A DNA stretch of 45,059 bases. Source: JABAAI01 sp965242745. GTDB lineage: Bacteria; Spirochaetota; Leptospiria; Leptospirales; Leptonemataceae. Positions 24,011 to 32,403 of this stretch are shown here, piece by piece (position 1 is the stretch's first letter; each line of letters begins with the position of its first letter). A model generated the notes under the pieces. That model saw only the letters and a list, made by a program, of their open reading frames with translations, made no database searches and had not been told where the DNA came from. A program made the position numbers and the translations under genes. Location of the stretch: NCBI GenBank assembly GCA_965242745.1, contig CBDETG010000058.1, positions 1 through 45,059 of the forward strand. Reading direction: 5' to 3'.

Positions 24011-24508
24011 GCTGGCGCATATAGGTGCATTCCTCTGATCCATCGGAGAGCGCATGACATCATAAGCAATCCGCCTGGCTTGCCTGCGCCGATGCGCTTC
24101 CTCAGAGCGCTCGTATTTTTCATCCAAAGCAAGCTCGCGCAGCTTCTGGTCTCTGGCCTGTCTTAGCACAAAAATGCCATACAAATTCCTTCCTTTAATC
24201 AGAAGCCTCTCTCCGTCAGGGCGCTGCAAAGTGAACGTGTGCTGTTGTTTTTTACGACCATAACTGTCCGAAATGACTCTGGCCTCAATATATTCATACC
24301 CGGCCAATTTGGCATTTCGAAAGCTGCCAGTAAAGACAGGCCTTGCAAAAAAGACCATGTCTCCAGTGCAAACATTCGAATCGCAGTCATGAACGAATCC
24401 ACGCTCGATCGCTTCTTGATATGCAGCAACGACCGCAGGCCGACTGCTTGCCTTCCAAATGGCATCAGCCACTGCCGCTTCCATTTTCTTTTCCAAATTC
24501 TCTTCCAT
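24008..24508 (-). CDS. Hypothetical 166-residue cassette protein
   Basis: The largest island protein. Acidic helical N-terminus, a beta-rich middle ('GDMVFFARPVFTGSFRNAKL') and a long charged helix at the end ('EKYERSEEAHRRRQARR'). No family recognised. Confidence 0.6.
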   Translation of the reverse strand: MEENLEKKMEAAVADAIWKASSRPAVVAAYQEAIERGFVHDCDSNVCTGDMVFFARPVFTGSFRNAKLAGYEYIEARVISDSYGRKKQQHTFTLQRPDGERLLIKGRNLYGIFVLRQARDQKLRELALDEKYERSEEAHRRRQARRIAYDVMRSPMDQRNAPICAS

Positions 24509-24608
24509 TTTCTAAATCCTCTCTTTTTTCTAAATTTGGACAGTTTAGCTGCCCAGGAAAGCTGCCCGCTGCGATTTTAGAGCGGGCAGCAATGCTGGAT
24601 TGCTAAAC
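24509..24608 (-). repeat. Intergenic hairpin element 7
   Basis: Hairpin 24543-24608, same sequence as element 5. Confidence 0.9.
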
Positions 24609-24697
24609 TAGCTTGCACTCCAATAAGCTACTGTTGCGCAAATCTTCTTTACCAAAGTGTCGATAGTATTTTCAACAATCTTGAAATCACTAAAAGC
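24516..24697 (+). repeat. 182-bp perfect direct repeat, copy B
   Basis: Identical by eye to 23527-23708. Confidence 0.9.
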
Positions 24698-24913
24698 TGC
24701 GATATGGAAATTTGGCTTGCGATAGCATTTTGTTATCAACACAGCCTTGGTGCTTGCGTAAAAGAAAGCGCGCATTTCAAATTCCTGCCCGCTGGCCTTG
24801 ACGCCTTTTTTCCTAAGCTTCAGCTCGACTCCTTTTTTTTGGTCTTGAACAGGCAAAACCTGAACAGTCAATCCTGCATTTTGCAGTGGTTTTTTCAAAT
24901 CTTCAATTCTCAT
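24608..24913 (-). CDS. Cassette protein, paralogue A, first gene of the island
   Basis: 101 residues, 'MRIEDLKKPLQNAGLTVQVL' at the start and the same C-terminal block as its paralogue at 23619-23921. It has an AAGGTAGGAAAC ribosome site and no hairpin element before it. Function unknown. Confidence 0.65.
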   Translation of the reverse strand: MRIEDLKKPLQNAGLTVQVLPVQDQKKGVELKLRKKGVKASGQEFEMRAFFYASTKAVLITKCYRKPNFHIAAFSDFKIVENTIDTLVKKICATVAYWSAS

Positions 24914-25388
24914 TTTAGTTTCCTACCTTATAAAAAATATTAAGCTCTGCTTTTTTGCTTTGCTTATGTCAATACTATCGACCATATACTCTATCTTGTC
25001 AAGCATAAATATACTATTTTATACACTTTTTTACAGAATGCCTGCACAGGCGCTCTGGAGGCAGAGTAGCCCAAAAAAAGTTCATCACTTTTTTCCAAAA
25101 ATAGCCCAGAATCGACCTTTATTTCAGGCCTGAAAAAAGCATGGTCAAAATTTAGAGCTGCTGGGCTTGCATTTGTAGGAATTCGACAAGCTGGGAATAC
25201 TCTGCATATATTGCAGCGATAAGCCCAGCGGCGCTATATATTGCCAAATTCAGCAACAGCGGGCAGAAAAACAGGCCACAGGATGCACACAGACGCAAAT
25301 ATTTTGGCCAGTCTATGCTATCGGTCGTGTATATTAGAGTCTTTTTATGTATATTTATGTATATTTTTTTCTTGACATAATAGAGCAG
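24914..25388. promoter_or_regulatory. Divergent control region, no gene
   Basis: Separates the leftward island from the rightward methyltransferase operon. It holds two related 26-base TTGACA-led sites in opposite orientation (25002-24977 minus, 25372-25397 plus), a perfect palindrome TTTCAGGCCTGAAA (25122-25135), and a possible 12-bp stem (25157-25168 with 25221-25232). Likely promoters and operators for both directions; an RNA is possible. Confidence 0.55.
24977..25002 (-). promoter_or_regulatory. Leftward TTGACA-led promoter/operator
   Basis: On the minus strand TTGACA, then ATAGAG and ATGGTCGAT. A GATAGT at 17 bases could serve as -10. The same pattern with four differences is at 25372-25397 on the plus strand. 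Confidence 0.45.
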
Positions 25389-25397
25389 ATGGTCGAT
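25372..25397 (+). promoter_or_regulatory. Rightward TTGACA-led promoter/operator
   Basis: Plus-strand partner of 25002-24977, preceded by the T-run box. If used as a -35, transcription would start near 25407, at or inside the start of the HTH gene. Confidence 0.45.
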
Positions 25398-25673
25398 GTG
25401 TTTTGTATGAGCCTGGGCATTTCAAAGGCAGAGACTGCGCATAAGGGAGAATTGTTTGACGCCTTGCGTGAGCTGCATGACTACAAACATTACTCATGGC
25501 GCAGCATCGGGGAAGTACTGGGCGTAGGGGGTCTGATTGTTAGACGCTGGCATGCCCACAGGGCAGCTCGCTTAACTAGTGATGAAGCCAAGCAGGCTTT
25601 ACTCCGTTTACAATTTGCACATGAGTCTGGCAAGCTTGCTTTGCTGCAAAGAAGGGAGAACAAGAAGACATAA
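25389..25673 (+). CDS. Helix-turn-helix regulator-like protein
   Basis: 94 residues from ATG 25389 (ATG 25407 possible; an upstream ATG at 25347 would add an AT-rich unlikely leader). 'HYSWRSIGEVLGVGGLIVRR' then 'WHAHRAARLT' is a helix-turn-helix, the rest helical and basic. It is the first gene of the rightward operon and sits by the operator-like repeats, so it may control them. Confidence 0.65.
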   Translation: MVDVFCMSLGISKAETAHKGELFDALRELHDYKHYSWRSIGEVLGVGGLIVRRWHAHRAARLTSDEAKQALLRLQFAHESGKLALLQRRENKKT

Positions 25674-25676
25674 AGC

Positions 25677-26516
25677 ATGCAGCTGTCACTAGGGGCACAA
25701 TTTGATAAGGGCGCTGCATGCTGGCGTGAAGACCTTGCCCCGATAAACATTATTCCTTACCACGGCGGCAAGATGGGCATGCTCGATCATGTGCTTCCCC
25801 TGATCCCGCCTCATATGCATTATGTCGAACCTTTTTTAGGTGGCGGGGCTGTCTTCTGGAATAAGAGGCTGAGTAAAATCAATACAATCAATGATCTCAA
25901 TTCGCAGACTGCAAATCTGTATATCTGCCTGCAAAAGCATATGGACGAATTCTTGGATACCATATGCAGCTGGCCTCATGCAGAGGTCCTATTCAAGAAG
26001 CAAAATGAATTTGCAAGTTTGGATAGGCAAGATATCCCGAACGTGCGCATGGCCTGTGACTATTATTTCATGGTAGCAAATTCCTATCTAAACGCAGGAC
26101 ATTCCCTGCTGTGCAATAAGGAAACGGAGGGCAGCACTAATGGGAATTGGCGATGGCGTAATGTCAAGAAGCGACTTTGCGCTAACAGGGATTGGATGCT
26201 GCAAAAGCTAGACTCAGCGCAAATAATGTGCAGGGATGCCCTGCGCATTATCAAAGGCATGGACAGCGAGCATGCTTTCTTTTACTGCGATCCGCCCTAC
26301 ATTGGCACTATCCACAAGTATTATGCGCCCTTTACGAATGATGACTTTGTAGAATTGCTGGCTACTTTGGACGCAATCAAAGGGAAGTTTCTACTATCGA
26401 CATTTGCGCATCCCGATATTCCGAAGCGATGGCTTAGAATGGAATTCACGCAAGCGCAATGGCTTGGCACGCGCAAAGGCAGGCATAAGACGGAATTATT
26501 GTATTCCAATTTCTAA
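25677..26516 (+). CDS. D12-class adenine-N6 DNA methyltransferase (Dam-like) 1
   Basis: 279 residues. Motif X 'PYHGGKM' near 27, motif I 'VEPFLGGGAVFWNK' near 50-63, motif IV 'DPPY' near 205, and the closing 'KGKFLLSTFAHP' block are all present, so it should be active. It likely methylates adenines in phage DNA to block host restriction or to mark DNA. Three bases after the HTH gene; about 40% similar by eye to the second methyltransferase. Confidence 0.93.
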   Translation: MQLSLGAQFDKGAACWREDLAPINIIPYHGGKMGMLDHVLPLIPPHMHYVEPFLGGGAVFWNKRLSKINTINDLNSQTANLYICLQKHMDEFLDTICSWPHAEVLFKKQNEFASLDRQDIPNVRMACDYYFMVANSYLNAGHSLLCNKETEGSTNGNWRWRNVKKRLCANRDWMLQKLDSAQIMCRDALRIIKGMDSEHAFFYCDPPYIGTIHKYYAPFTNDDFVELLATLDAIKGKFLLSTFAHPDIPKRWLRMEFTQAQWLGTRKGRHKTELLYSNF

Positions 26517-26518
26517 TC

Positions 26519-26656
26519 ATGAGTATAGCATACCTCATCATATACGCGCTATGGTATTGCATAGACCTACTCTATGCGCTCATACGCACAGGCAGGCAGC
26601 TAAGCAGTATCCCTGAGTACCTCTTCTGCCTTGCGCTATACACGGCGCTGCATTGA
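26519..26656 (+). CDS. 45-residue membrane peptide between methyltransferases
   Basis: Starts 'MSIAYLIIYALWYCIDLLYA', 2 bases after the first methyltransferase stop, and ends 1 base before the second start. One or two hydrophobic stretches. The exact packing argues that it is translated. Function unknown. Confidence 0.5.
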   Translation: MSIAYLIIYALWYCIDLLYALIRTGRQLSSIPEYLFCLALYTALH

Positions 26657-26657
26657 C

Positions 26658-27512
26658 ATGAAACAGCTGAGCTTATCTACTGCATTCGAACAGGGCGCGT
26701 CTGTATGGACAGAAGACTATGCGCCTATCAGCGTATTCCCTTACCACGGCGGCAAGTTCCTTATGCTGTCCTACTTGCTCTCCCGCATACCCCCGCATGC
26801 GAATTACATAGAGCCTTTTGCCGGCGGCGCAACGCTATATTGGAATAAGAGAATGGCGAGGTCGAATACTCTAAACGATAAGCTTGCGAATGTAGTTAAC
26901 TTCTACATGGTTTTACAGAAGCGCATGTCTGCATTCTTGGATATGGTAGATGGCTGGGCTTATTCAGAGCACTTTTTTACGCCTGTGCAAAAGCAAGAGC
27001 CCCTTGCTATGCAAGATATGCCGTGTGTCAAATCCGCCGCAGAGTTCTGGTTTGCGATTACATGCTCCAAGCTGTCAACGGGGGATACGTTGAATCTTGA
27101 CAAGAATGATGGGCGGAGAAAGCGCAAACACTCCAGCAAAATGCATGCCTACTTTTCGCGTAAAAGGATACTGCACAGCTGCATGGACGCTCTGATTGAC
27201 AAGCTGCAAAACACGCAAATCACCAACCGCTGCGCGCTACGCATCATACGCACTTTGGATACCACTGACGCCTTCTTTTACATAGACCCTCCCTATATGC
27301 AAACCGAGCACAAATTCTATCCCGATTTTACAGAGCAGGATTTCTGCGATATGCTGGAATTGCTAGCTGGCATGCAAGGCAAGTTTATGCTCAGCACCTT
27401 TGCGCATCCTGCCTTGCGCAAGTATCCAGACTGGCGTAGGGAGAGCTTTTCTATGAGGAATAACTTTGCGCCGGGCGCAAAAAAAGAAGAGCTACTGCTT
27501 ATGAATTACTAG
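26658..27512 (+). CDS. D12-class adenine-N6 DNA methyltransferase (Dam-like) 2
   Basis: 284 residues from ATG 26658 (frame opens at 26631). 'PYHGGKF' near 28, 'IEPFAGGATLYWNK' near 51, 'DPPY' near 210 and 'QGKFMLSTFAHP' are intact. Paralogue of the previous methyltransferase, sharing the opening 'LS...F..GA..W.EDYAPI' pattern. The pair may have different sites or form a heterodimer. Ends overlapping the convergent 61-residue gene by 14 bases. Confidence 0.93.
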   Translation: MKQLSLSTAFEQGASVWTEDYAPISVFPYHGGKFLMLSYLLSRIPPHANYIEPFAGGATLYWNKRMARSNTLNDKLANVVNFYMVLQKRMSAFLDMVDGWAYSEHFFTPVQKQEPLAMQDMPCVKSAAEFWFAITCSKLSTGDTLNLDKNDGRRKRKHSSKMHAYFSRKRILHSCMDALIDKLQNTQITNRCALRIIRTLDTTDAFFYIDPPYMQTEHKFYPDFTEQDFCDMLELLAGMQGKFMLSTFAHPALRKYPDWRRESFSMRNNFAPGAKKEELLLMNY

Positions 27513-27684
27513 AGCTTCGGCGGTCGCGCTTATCTGATAGCTCTTGCAATGATCCCTTCTTGCGCCTGTGTTCACGATAGCGTTCCTGTATTACGCTGGG
27601 CTTATCAGCTATGCGCTTGCGTCCCCGCGCCGGCTCCTCTTCCATAAGCTGTACGCTTATCATGTCGTCAATCTTGCTACTCAT
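27499..27684 (-). CDS. 61-residue charged protein
   Basis: Rich in Arg, Lys, Glu ('RKRIADKPSVIQERYREHRR'). Its ATG overlaps the stop of the 36-residue membrane peptide. No family recognised. Confidence 0.55.
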   Translation of the reverse strand: MSSKIDDMISVQLMEEEPARGRKRIADKPSVIQERYREHRRKKGSLQELSDKRDRRSSSNS

Positions 27685-27791
27685 TTTCTTCTGCTCCTTG
27701 CACGCGTAAAAACAAAAACGCTAATCATTAGCACAAGCCAGCATGCTAAAAAGGTCAGCAAAAATAATACAAAAATCATATCGCTACTCAT
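27681..27791 (-). CDS. 36-residue membrane peptide
   Basis: Starts 'MSSDMIFVLFLLTFLACWLV' and ends with 'RARSRRK'. One or two hydrophobic segments plus a basic tail. Overlaps both neighbours. Confidence 0.5.
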   Translation of the reverse strand: MSSDMIFVLFLLTFLACWLVLMISVFVFTRARSRRK

Positions 27792-27876
27792 CCATATCCC
27801 TCCACGCATGATGCGTCCATATGGCAAGCAAGACGACCACAAGCACAATGAATGCTATAAATACAATGAAGCCCAT
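27784..27876 (-). CDS. 30-residue membrane peptide
   Basis: Starts 'MGFIVFIAFIVLVVVLLAIW' and ends 'WRDMDE'. One transmembrane helix. Lies 1 base after the tail-fibre gene and overlaps the next small gene. Confidence 0.45.
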   Translation of the reverse strand: MGFIVFIAFIVLVVVLLAIWTHHAWRDMDE

Positions 27877-27877
27877 C

Positions 27878-30800
27878 TTATAGATTCGTCAACGCCTGCG
27901 CCTTTGTAAAGCTGGGCGTAGTCTTGGCCACATCCTTAAGCGCAGCTATGATCGCATTTATCTTACCTATGACTTTCTGATCCTCAGGCACAATAGCAGA
28001 GCTGGGGATTCTGGTCCATGCCTTCGTTGTGTTTGCGCTCCATCCAATCGTGTAATTTGCCCTGCCAGATTCTGTGAAGCTGGGATTGTAGTTTATGTAA
28101 ATAGGCACATCAGAAGTGTCAGTAAACTTATTCTTGAAGGCAGTAATATCATTCCCTGTGATATGAGTGCGCATTCTATACCACTCTACGCCGTTCCTCT
28201 GAAATGCGCTCAGCTGGCCCATCTCGTAGTCATGCCCCGTGTCGTCAGAGACTAGTCTTGTTCTGTAGAAGATTGCAGTATTCGCAAGATTGACCTGCCC
28301 ATGCAAATACTTATACACTGAGCTTTTGATATGAGACCAGAGCCAAACATCACTTGTACTACTGGGATGCTCATCTAAGTAAAAAGCTGATATAGCTGAT
28401 AAGGGATTGTGCTGTATAGAGCCCAGGTCAAAAGGCAGGTCAGGATGACGTTCAATATATCCATAGTAGTTTCTCCCATTGTAGCTCCTATGCCCGCCTG
28501 CCATCGTGAGATATGTTCTGTTCGCAGCTGCCCCCGTTGTGAGCTTGTATGCTGAGACCTCATAAGCAATATCTCCATTCCCTATTGTGTGACGATCTTT
28601 AGATCGCAGATAGAATGTAGAGGGCGCATTATTCGCTGTGGGATCAAGCAAGGTGTCGCTGGCGTTGCTAGATGATAGATGAGCTACAGCATCATTAAGA
28701 TGATCTACTGCCCCCTCTAAGCTCTGGATCCCTGCTTCATTGCTATCGACCTCATGCTCTAAATCATGTATGTCTTCTAAATTATCTGTGGATAAATCAG
28801 AATCCTGCCTTATCCAAACTTTATCAGGGAAGTTGTAAATTGCATTGCTAATATCAGGATTACTGCCTACATTTACATTGCCCAGATATAAGCTAAGGAT
28901 AACCCCTTCTGTGAAGTTCTTGATCTTCAATCGCTCCGTATTATTAGCGCTATCTCCACTGCTTGCGCTATTGATAAGAATACGGAAGCGGGCATAAGTA
29001 GAGGAATCAAATTGGAAATCAGCCCCTCTTATATATCCAAGATTAAGCGCTGCTAAGACCTGCCCAGAATTCCATCTACAATGCAATACAGTATTTGCAT
29101 CTAAAGAAGCTCCTAGTTTAGCCTGCACAGCCCCCTTAGGCAATGCTACCTCAACAAACGTGAAATTAGTACCTTCAGTTTCAACAACGCCAGCATGAGC
29201 TATCGCAGGAACTACTCTCTCACCTACTTGAACATAGGGATTACTAACAGCCTCACCTGCATTTCTATACTGAGCATCCCTGCCAATCTCAACAAATCCC
29301 GTGAATGTATTTTCACTACTCACTTGACGCACAGTCTGAGTGAATTGTATTCCATGCTGATTGATCGGCGCATGGGCTTTGAATGTAGTACCAGATATGT
29401 TATACTCCTTGCCTACATCTATGCCATCCACCTCAGGCAACTCATCTGCATACTCAACAGCATTCCCCCCTGATTCTATACTATTTGTGTTCGCTGTGAC
29501 TTGACCTTGCAATGTAGTGATGGAGCTTTTATTCCCTGCAATATCCGATTTGTTTTTTGTGATCCTTGTATCTAAGCCTTCCAGATCGGATTGTAGGACA
29601 GTAGAGTCAAAGCCGAGAGAAAATCGTATATAGATTACTGCATTCGCAGAATGACTATGCGTTTGCAGGCTTCTCCAATACTTGTATTGCACGCCTCCGA
29701 TGGTGATTGTGGATTGCAATCCTATGGCGAAACTTGTGGGGAATGCAAAAGTCTCCCCGTTCGTAGACTCTTCCCAATTGCGTATAGCGCTAACATTCGC
29801 TTTTGTAAAGAGCTCAAAGTATTCATTCGCAGCTTGAATTGTCACTTGGAATACGACACGGCCTTGTGTGTCTATGGACATGTCGATTACTTTGTTTTCC
29901 AAAGCCTTATATAAAGCTACGATTTGAGATGTGCCTGAGGCAGCTGTTGTGGCATATCCCGCTATTAGTCCATTTTGATGTCCCAAGCTATCATGAGTAT
30001 TAGCGATTTTTCTTATTTGATCTGGCACTTGGGAAAGGCCATATTTCAGAGAGTCGAGCTCTTGCAAAGTCTTCACTAATGCAGGCGCATTGAAGCGTAC
30101 AAGATGTTTTGCGTTCGCAGATCGATCCCCCGCAGTTAGAGTACCAGGACTGAGGGTCGTCACATCTACATTAAAGATAGCCCCGACATCCGCTTTTGCA
30201 AGCAGAGAACCTAAAGTGTTATCCGGCCCTGCGATGAAAATAACATAAGTCTGCTCATTGCCGTCTATATCTACTGTCGTGTATTTATATTTATCAGAAT
30301 CAGCGGGATGTGTCACTGTGTAATTTTCGTAGCCCTGAGTACTATTATTGCCCTGGATCCGTAAAGACATGGATTCCCCAGCTGCTACGGTAGCTTGGCC
30401 TGTTCCAGCGTTGACTCGTCCTCTTGTAATGACTTCCTCATTGAGAGATATATATGTAGTGTATGTGGGGGTGTTGGAATCCTGATAAGCTAATACAAAG
30501 CCGACCATTTGTTCGTGATTGATCTGGGCTGCGCCTGTAGCTGCATTGCCACCTCCCGTTGTGACGCCTACATATCCTTTTGCTTTAACCCCCCTTGCAA
30601 AGCTGGGCTCTACCTCACCTACTACGATCTTTGTTTTCGTACTATGACGACTATCTGTTTCCGTTATGACATAATGCCCTCTAGGGCTGATAAGCACTTG
30701 TCCCGTATCATAGCCCGCCAGTGCTGCCATGTTCGTATATTTTTTTACGCTATGGGCTACCTCTGCCTCTAGCTCTGCTACACTGATATGTTCTCCGCTG

Positions 30801-30964
30801 GCAGCTAAGCCTGCCTTTGTTAAGAAATTGACGATAGCAGAATAATCTCCCCCAAATGCAACAGAGCTCCAGTCTAGGTCTCTTGCCTTAGCTATCGCTG
30901 TATTGAGCTTAGCAGGCTCTATCGTAGTCTCTACATATAAAGGGTTGTTATTAGAAGCTGGCAT
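27878..30964 (-). CDS. Long tail fibre protein
   Basis: 1028 residues, the longest gene. The N-terminal ~100 residues are compact and probably attach to the baseplate. Heptad coiled coils lie at about 455-500 ('LEGLDTRITKNKSDIAGN') and 735-770 ('DLEHEVDSNEAGIQSLEG'), separated by beta-rich, Asn/Ser/Thr-rich stretches. The C-terminal ~250 residues would bind the host. The ATG overlaps the previous stop (TAATG). Host range is probably set here. Confidence 0.75.
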   Translation of the reverse strand: MPASNNNPLYVETTIEPAKLNTAIAKARDLDWSSVAFGGDYSAIVNFLTKAGLAASGEHISVAELEAEVAHSVKKYTNMAALAGYDTGQVLISPRGHYVITETDSRHSTKTKIVVGEVEPSFARGVKAKGYVGVTTGGGNAATGAAQINHEQMVGFVLAYQDSNTPTYTTYISLNEEVITRGRVNAGTGQATVAAGESMSLRIQGNNSTQGYENYTVTHPADSDKYKYTTVDIDGNEQTYVIFIAGPDNTLGSLLAKADVGAIFNVDVTTLSPGTLTAGDRSANAKHLVRFNAPALVKTLQELDSLKYGLSQVPDQIRKIANTHDSLGHQNGLIAGYATTAASGTSQIVALYKALENKVIDMSIDTQGRVVFQVTIQAANEYFELFTKANVSAIRNWEESTNGETFAFPTSFAIGLQSTITIGGVQYKYWRSLQTHSHSANAVIYIRFSLGFDSTVLQSDLEGLDTRITKNKSDIAGNKSSITTLQGQVTANTNSIESGGNAVEYADELPEVDGIDVGKEYNISGTTFKAHAPINQHGIQFTQTVRQVSSENTFTGFVEIGRDAQYRNAGEAVSNPYVQVGERVVPAIAHAGVVETEGTNFTFVEVALPKGAVQAKLGASLDANTVLHCRWNSGQVLAALNLGYIRGADFQFDSSTYARFRILINSASSGDSANNTERLKIKNFTEGVILSLYLGNVNVGSNPDISNAIYNFPDKVWIRQDSDLSTDNLEDIHDLEHEVDSNEAGIQSLEGAVDHLNDAVAHLSSSNASDTLLDPTANNAPSTFYLRSKDRHTIGNGDIAYEVSAYKLTTGAAANRTYLTMAGGHRSYNGRNYYGYIERHPDLPFDLGSIQHNPLSAISAFYLDEHPSSTSDVWLWSHIKSSVYKYLHGQVNLANTAIFYRTRLVSDDTGHDYEMGQLSAFQRNGVEWYRMRTHITGNDITAFKNKFTDTSDVPIYINYNPSFTESGRANYTIGWSANTTKAWTRIPSSAIVPEDQKVIGKINAIIAALKDVAKTTPSFTKAQALTNL

Positions 30965-32400
30965 TAGTCGAAAGTCACCTCCAGTGAGAAATTAGTAGCT
31001 GCACGCAATCCCGTTATATAGTAAAGGTTATACGCGACAGAGCTCTCAGTGTATCTGATATCAGGCCATTGATCTGTTGTATTGAATCCGTGATTGAGTA
31101 GTCTTGTGATAGATACTGTGGACGGCACAGCTATATAAGCAGTCCATCCGTCTGTCAAATCGGGATTGGGGTCTATCGTGATATTGATAGTAGAGCCTGA
31201 GGCAATGTTTACCTGCTTGTTTGTAAGACTGGCAAGAGAGCTAAACGCTGCAGGTGCAGTCTGCAAGCCTCCAGACCATACAGAGAAAGTACTAGCGACG
31301 GGCTTAGGGAGAATGACGCCTCCAGTACGCTTACCGCCGTACATGATAAAGCGTACGCCAAGAGACCGCATCTGATTGTAATCGCCCGCTCTGAGTAAAC
31401 TCCCTGATGAATCCACAGGTGATCCAGTGCTGTAGGGAGTAGTTGGCTGATTACTGACGACAGGAATGTACCCTCTGATTTGACCACTATGAGAGTGCGG
31501 TACCGAAGGAATGCTATGAGAATGATCTTTCAGTCTATCGGGATTGACAACGCCGTAGCCTATGCTCTGGCCGTATGCACCCGCTAGCGTAGCTCCCCGT
31601 ACTGTGCGATGGATAGCTTGCTGTTTTTGGCCACTTATTCTATAAGGCCACATAGTCGCTTTTGTATCTGGAATTGATTGGCTTTGTGAGTTTGTCCTGC
31701 CTCTTACATATTCCCTGTCCGATATTGCAGTAACGGGCGGGCTTATGTAGGCATTGCTGGGGGCATCCGAATTCGGATGCCGAATTTTAATTCTGACTCT
31801 ACTGGTGTCAGAATTAATGAGACTAGCAGAGGTGACTTCATATTCCCTTCCTGCCCATAGGGGTATCTCTTTACCACTCCATCTTGGATTTAGTGACGCG
31901 TCGAAAACAATCAACAGCTTGTCTGTCTTTGAGGCGTTTACAGACTTAGTAGAACATAAGGCCATTACGGCGTTTGATAGGGAATGATTATAATGCACTA
32001 TATCAAGATAGACAAAAAACTCTTGTGAGCTTGAAGATGCTCTGGAATAAGATATATAGTCTATCAGGAATTCACTTATGAGGGTAGAGCCCCCTAAACC
32101 CATATCGCCTGCGTGTGCTGGGACTTCCAGTTTGATATCTCTAAGATAAGGCACAAGCTCAGGCCAGCCTGTCAGGTTATTATTTGCTTCCAGATCAGTT
32201 TTCATAACCCCGCTTGCCCATGTCAGATCAAACCAGCGATCACTGGGCGGGTCGGCCAGAACGGATTCGATTTTCCCTACATAGAGCATATCATTGATAC
32301 GATTGTAGATATTGTCTACTTCCCTCTTTATGAGATTGGCATCCGCTCTCGTTGCGTTATTATGCCCTATGTTAAACCAGTTTATTATTGTGCCGAACAT
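30964..32400 (-). CDS. Tail collar/fibre protein
   Basis: 478 residues. The middle-to-late part holds a His/Ser run, 'DHSHSIPSVPHSHSGQI' near 290, and Gly-rich loops as in tail-collar domains ('RFIMYGGKRTGGV' near 355). N-terminal 60 residues are helical. It follows the gpI-like gene, the usual place for a fibre or collar protein. Confidence 0.7.
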   Translation of the reverse strand: MFGTIINWFNIGHNNATRADANLIKREVDNIYNRINDMLYVGKIESVLADPPSDRWFDLTWASGVMKTDLEANNNLTGWPELVPYLRDIKLEVPAHAGDMGLGGSTLISEFLIDYISYSRASSSSQEFFVYLDIVHYNHSLSNAVMALCSTKSVNASKTDKLLIVFDASLNPRWSGKEIPLWAGREYEVTSASLINSDTSRVRIKIRHPNSDAPSNAYISPPVTAISDREYVRGRTNSQSQSIPDTKATMWPYRISGQKQQAIHRTVRGATLAGAYGQSIGYGVVNPDRLKDHSHSIPSVPHSHSGQIRGYIPVVSNQPTTPYSTGSPVDSSGSLLRAGDYNQMRSLGVRFIMYGGKRTGGVILPKPVASTFSVWSGGLQTAPAAFSSLASLTNKQVNIASGSTINITIDPNPDLTDGWTAYIAVPSTVSITRLLNHGFNTTDQWPDIRYTESSVAYNLYYITGLRAATNFSLEVTFD

Positions 32401-32403
32401 ATG

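Noticed and set aside
25031..25072. tRNA-like or terminator structure in the divergent region
   Set aside because: Two short stems (GCCT/AGGC, CTCTG/CAGAG) only; no acceptor stem, no T-loop and no T-run.
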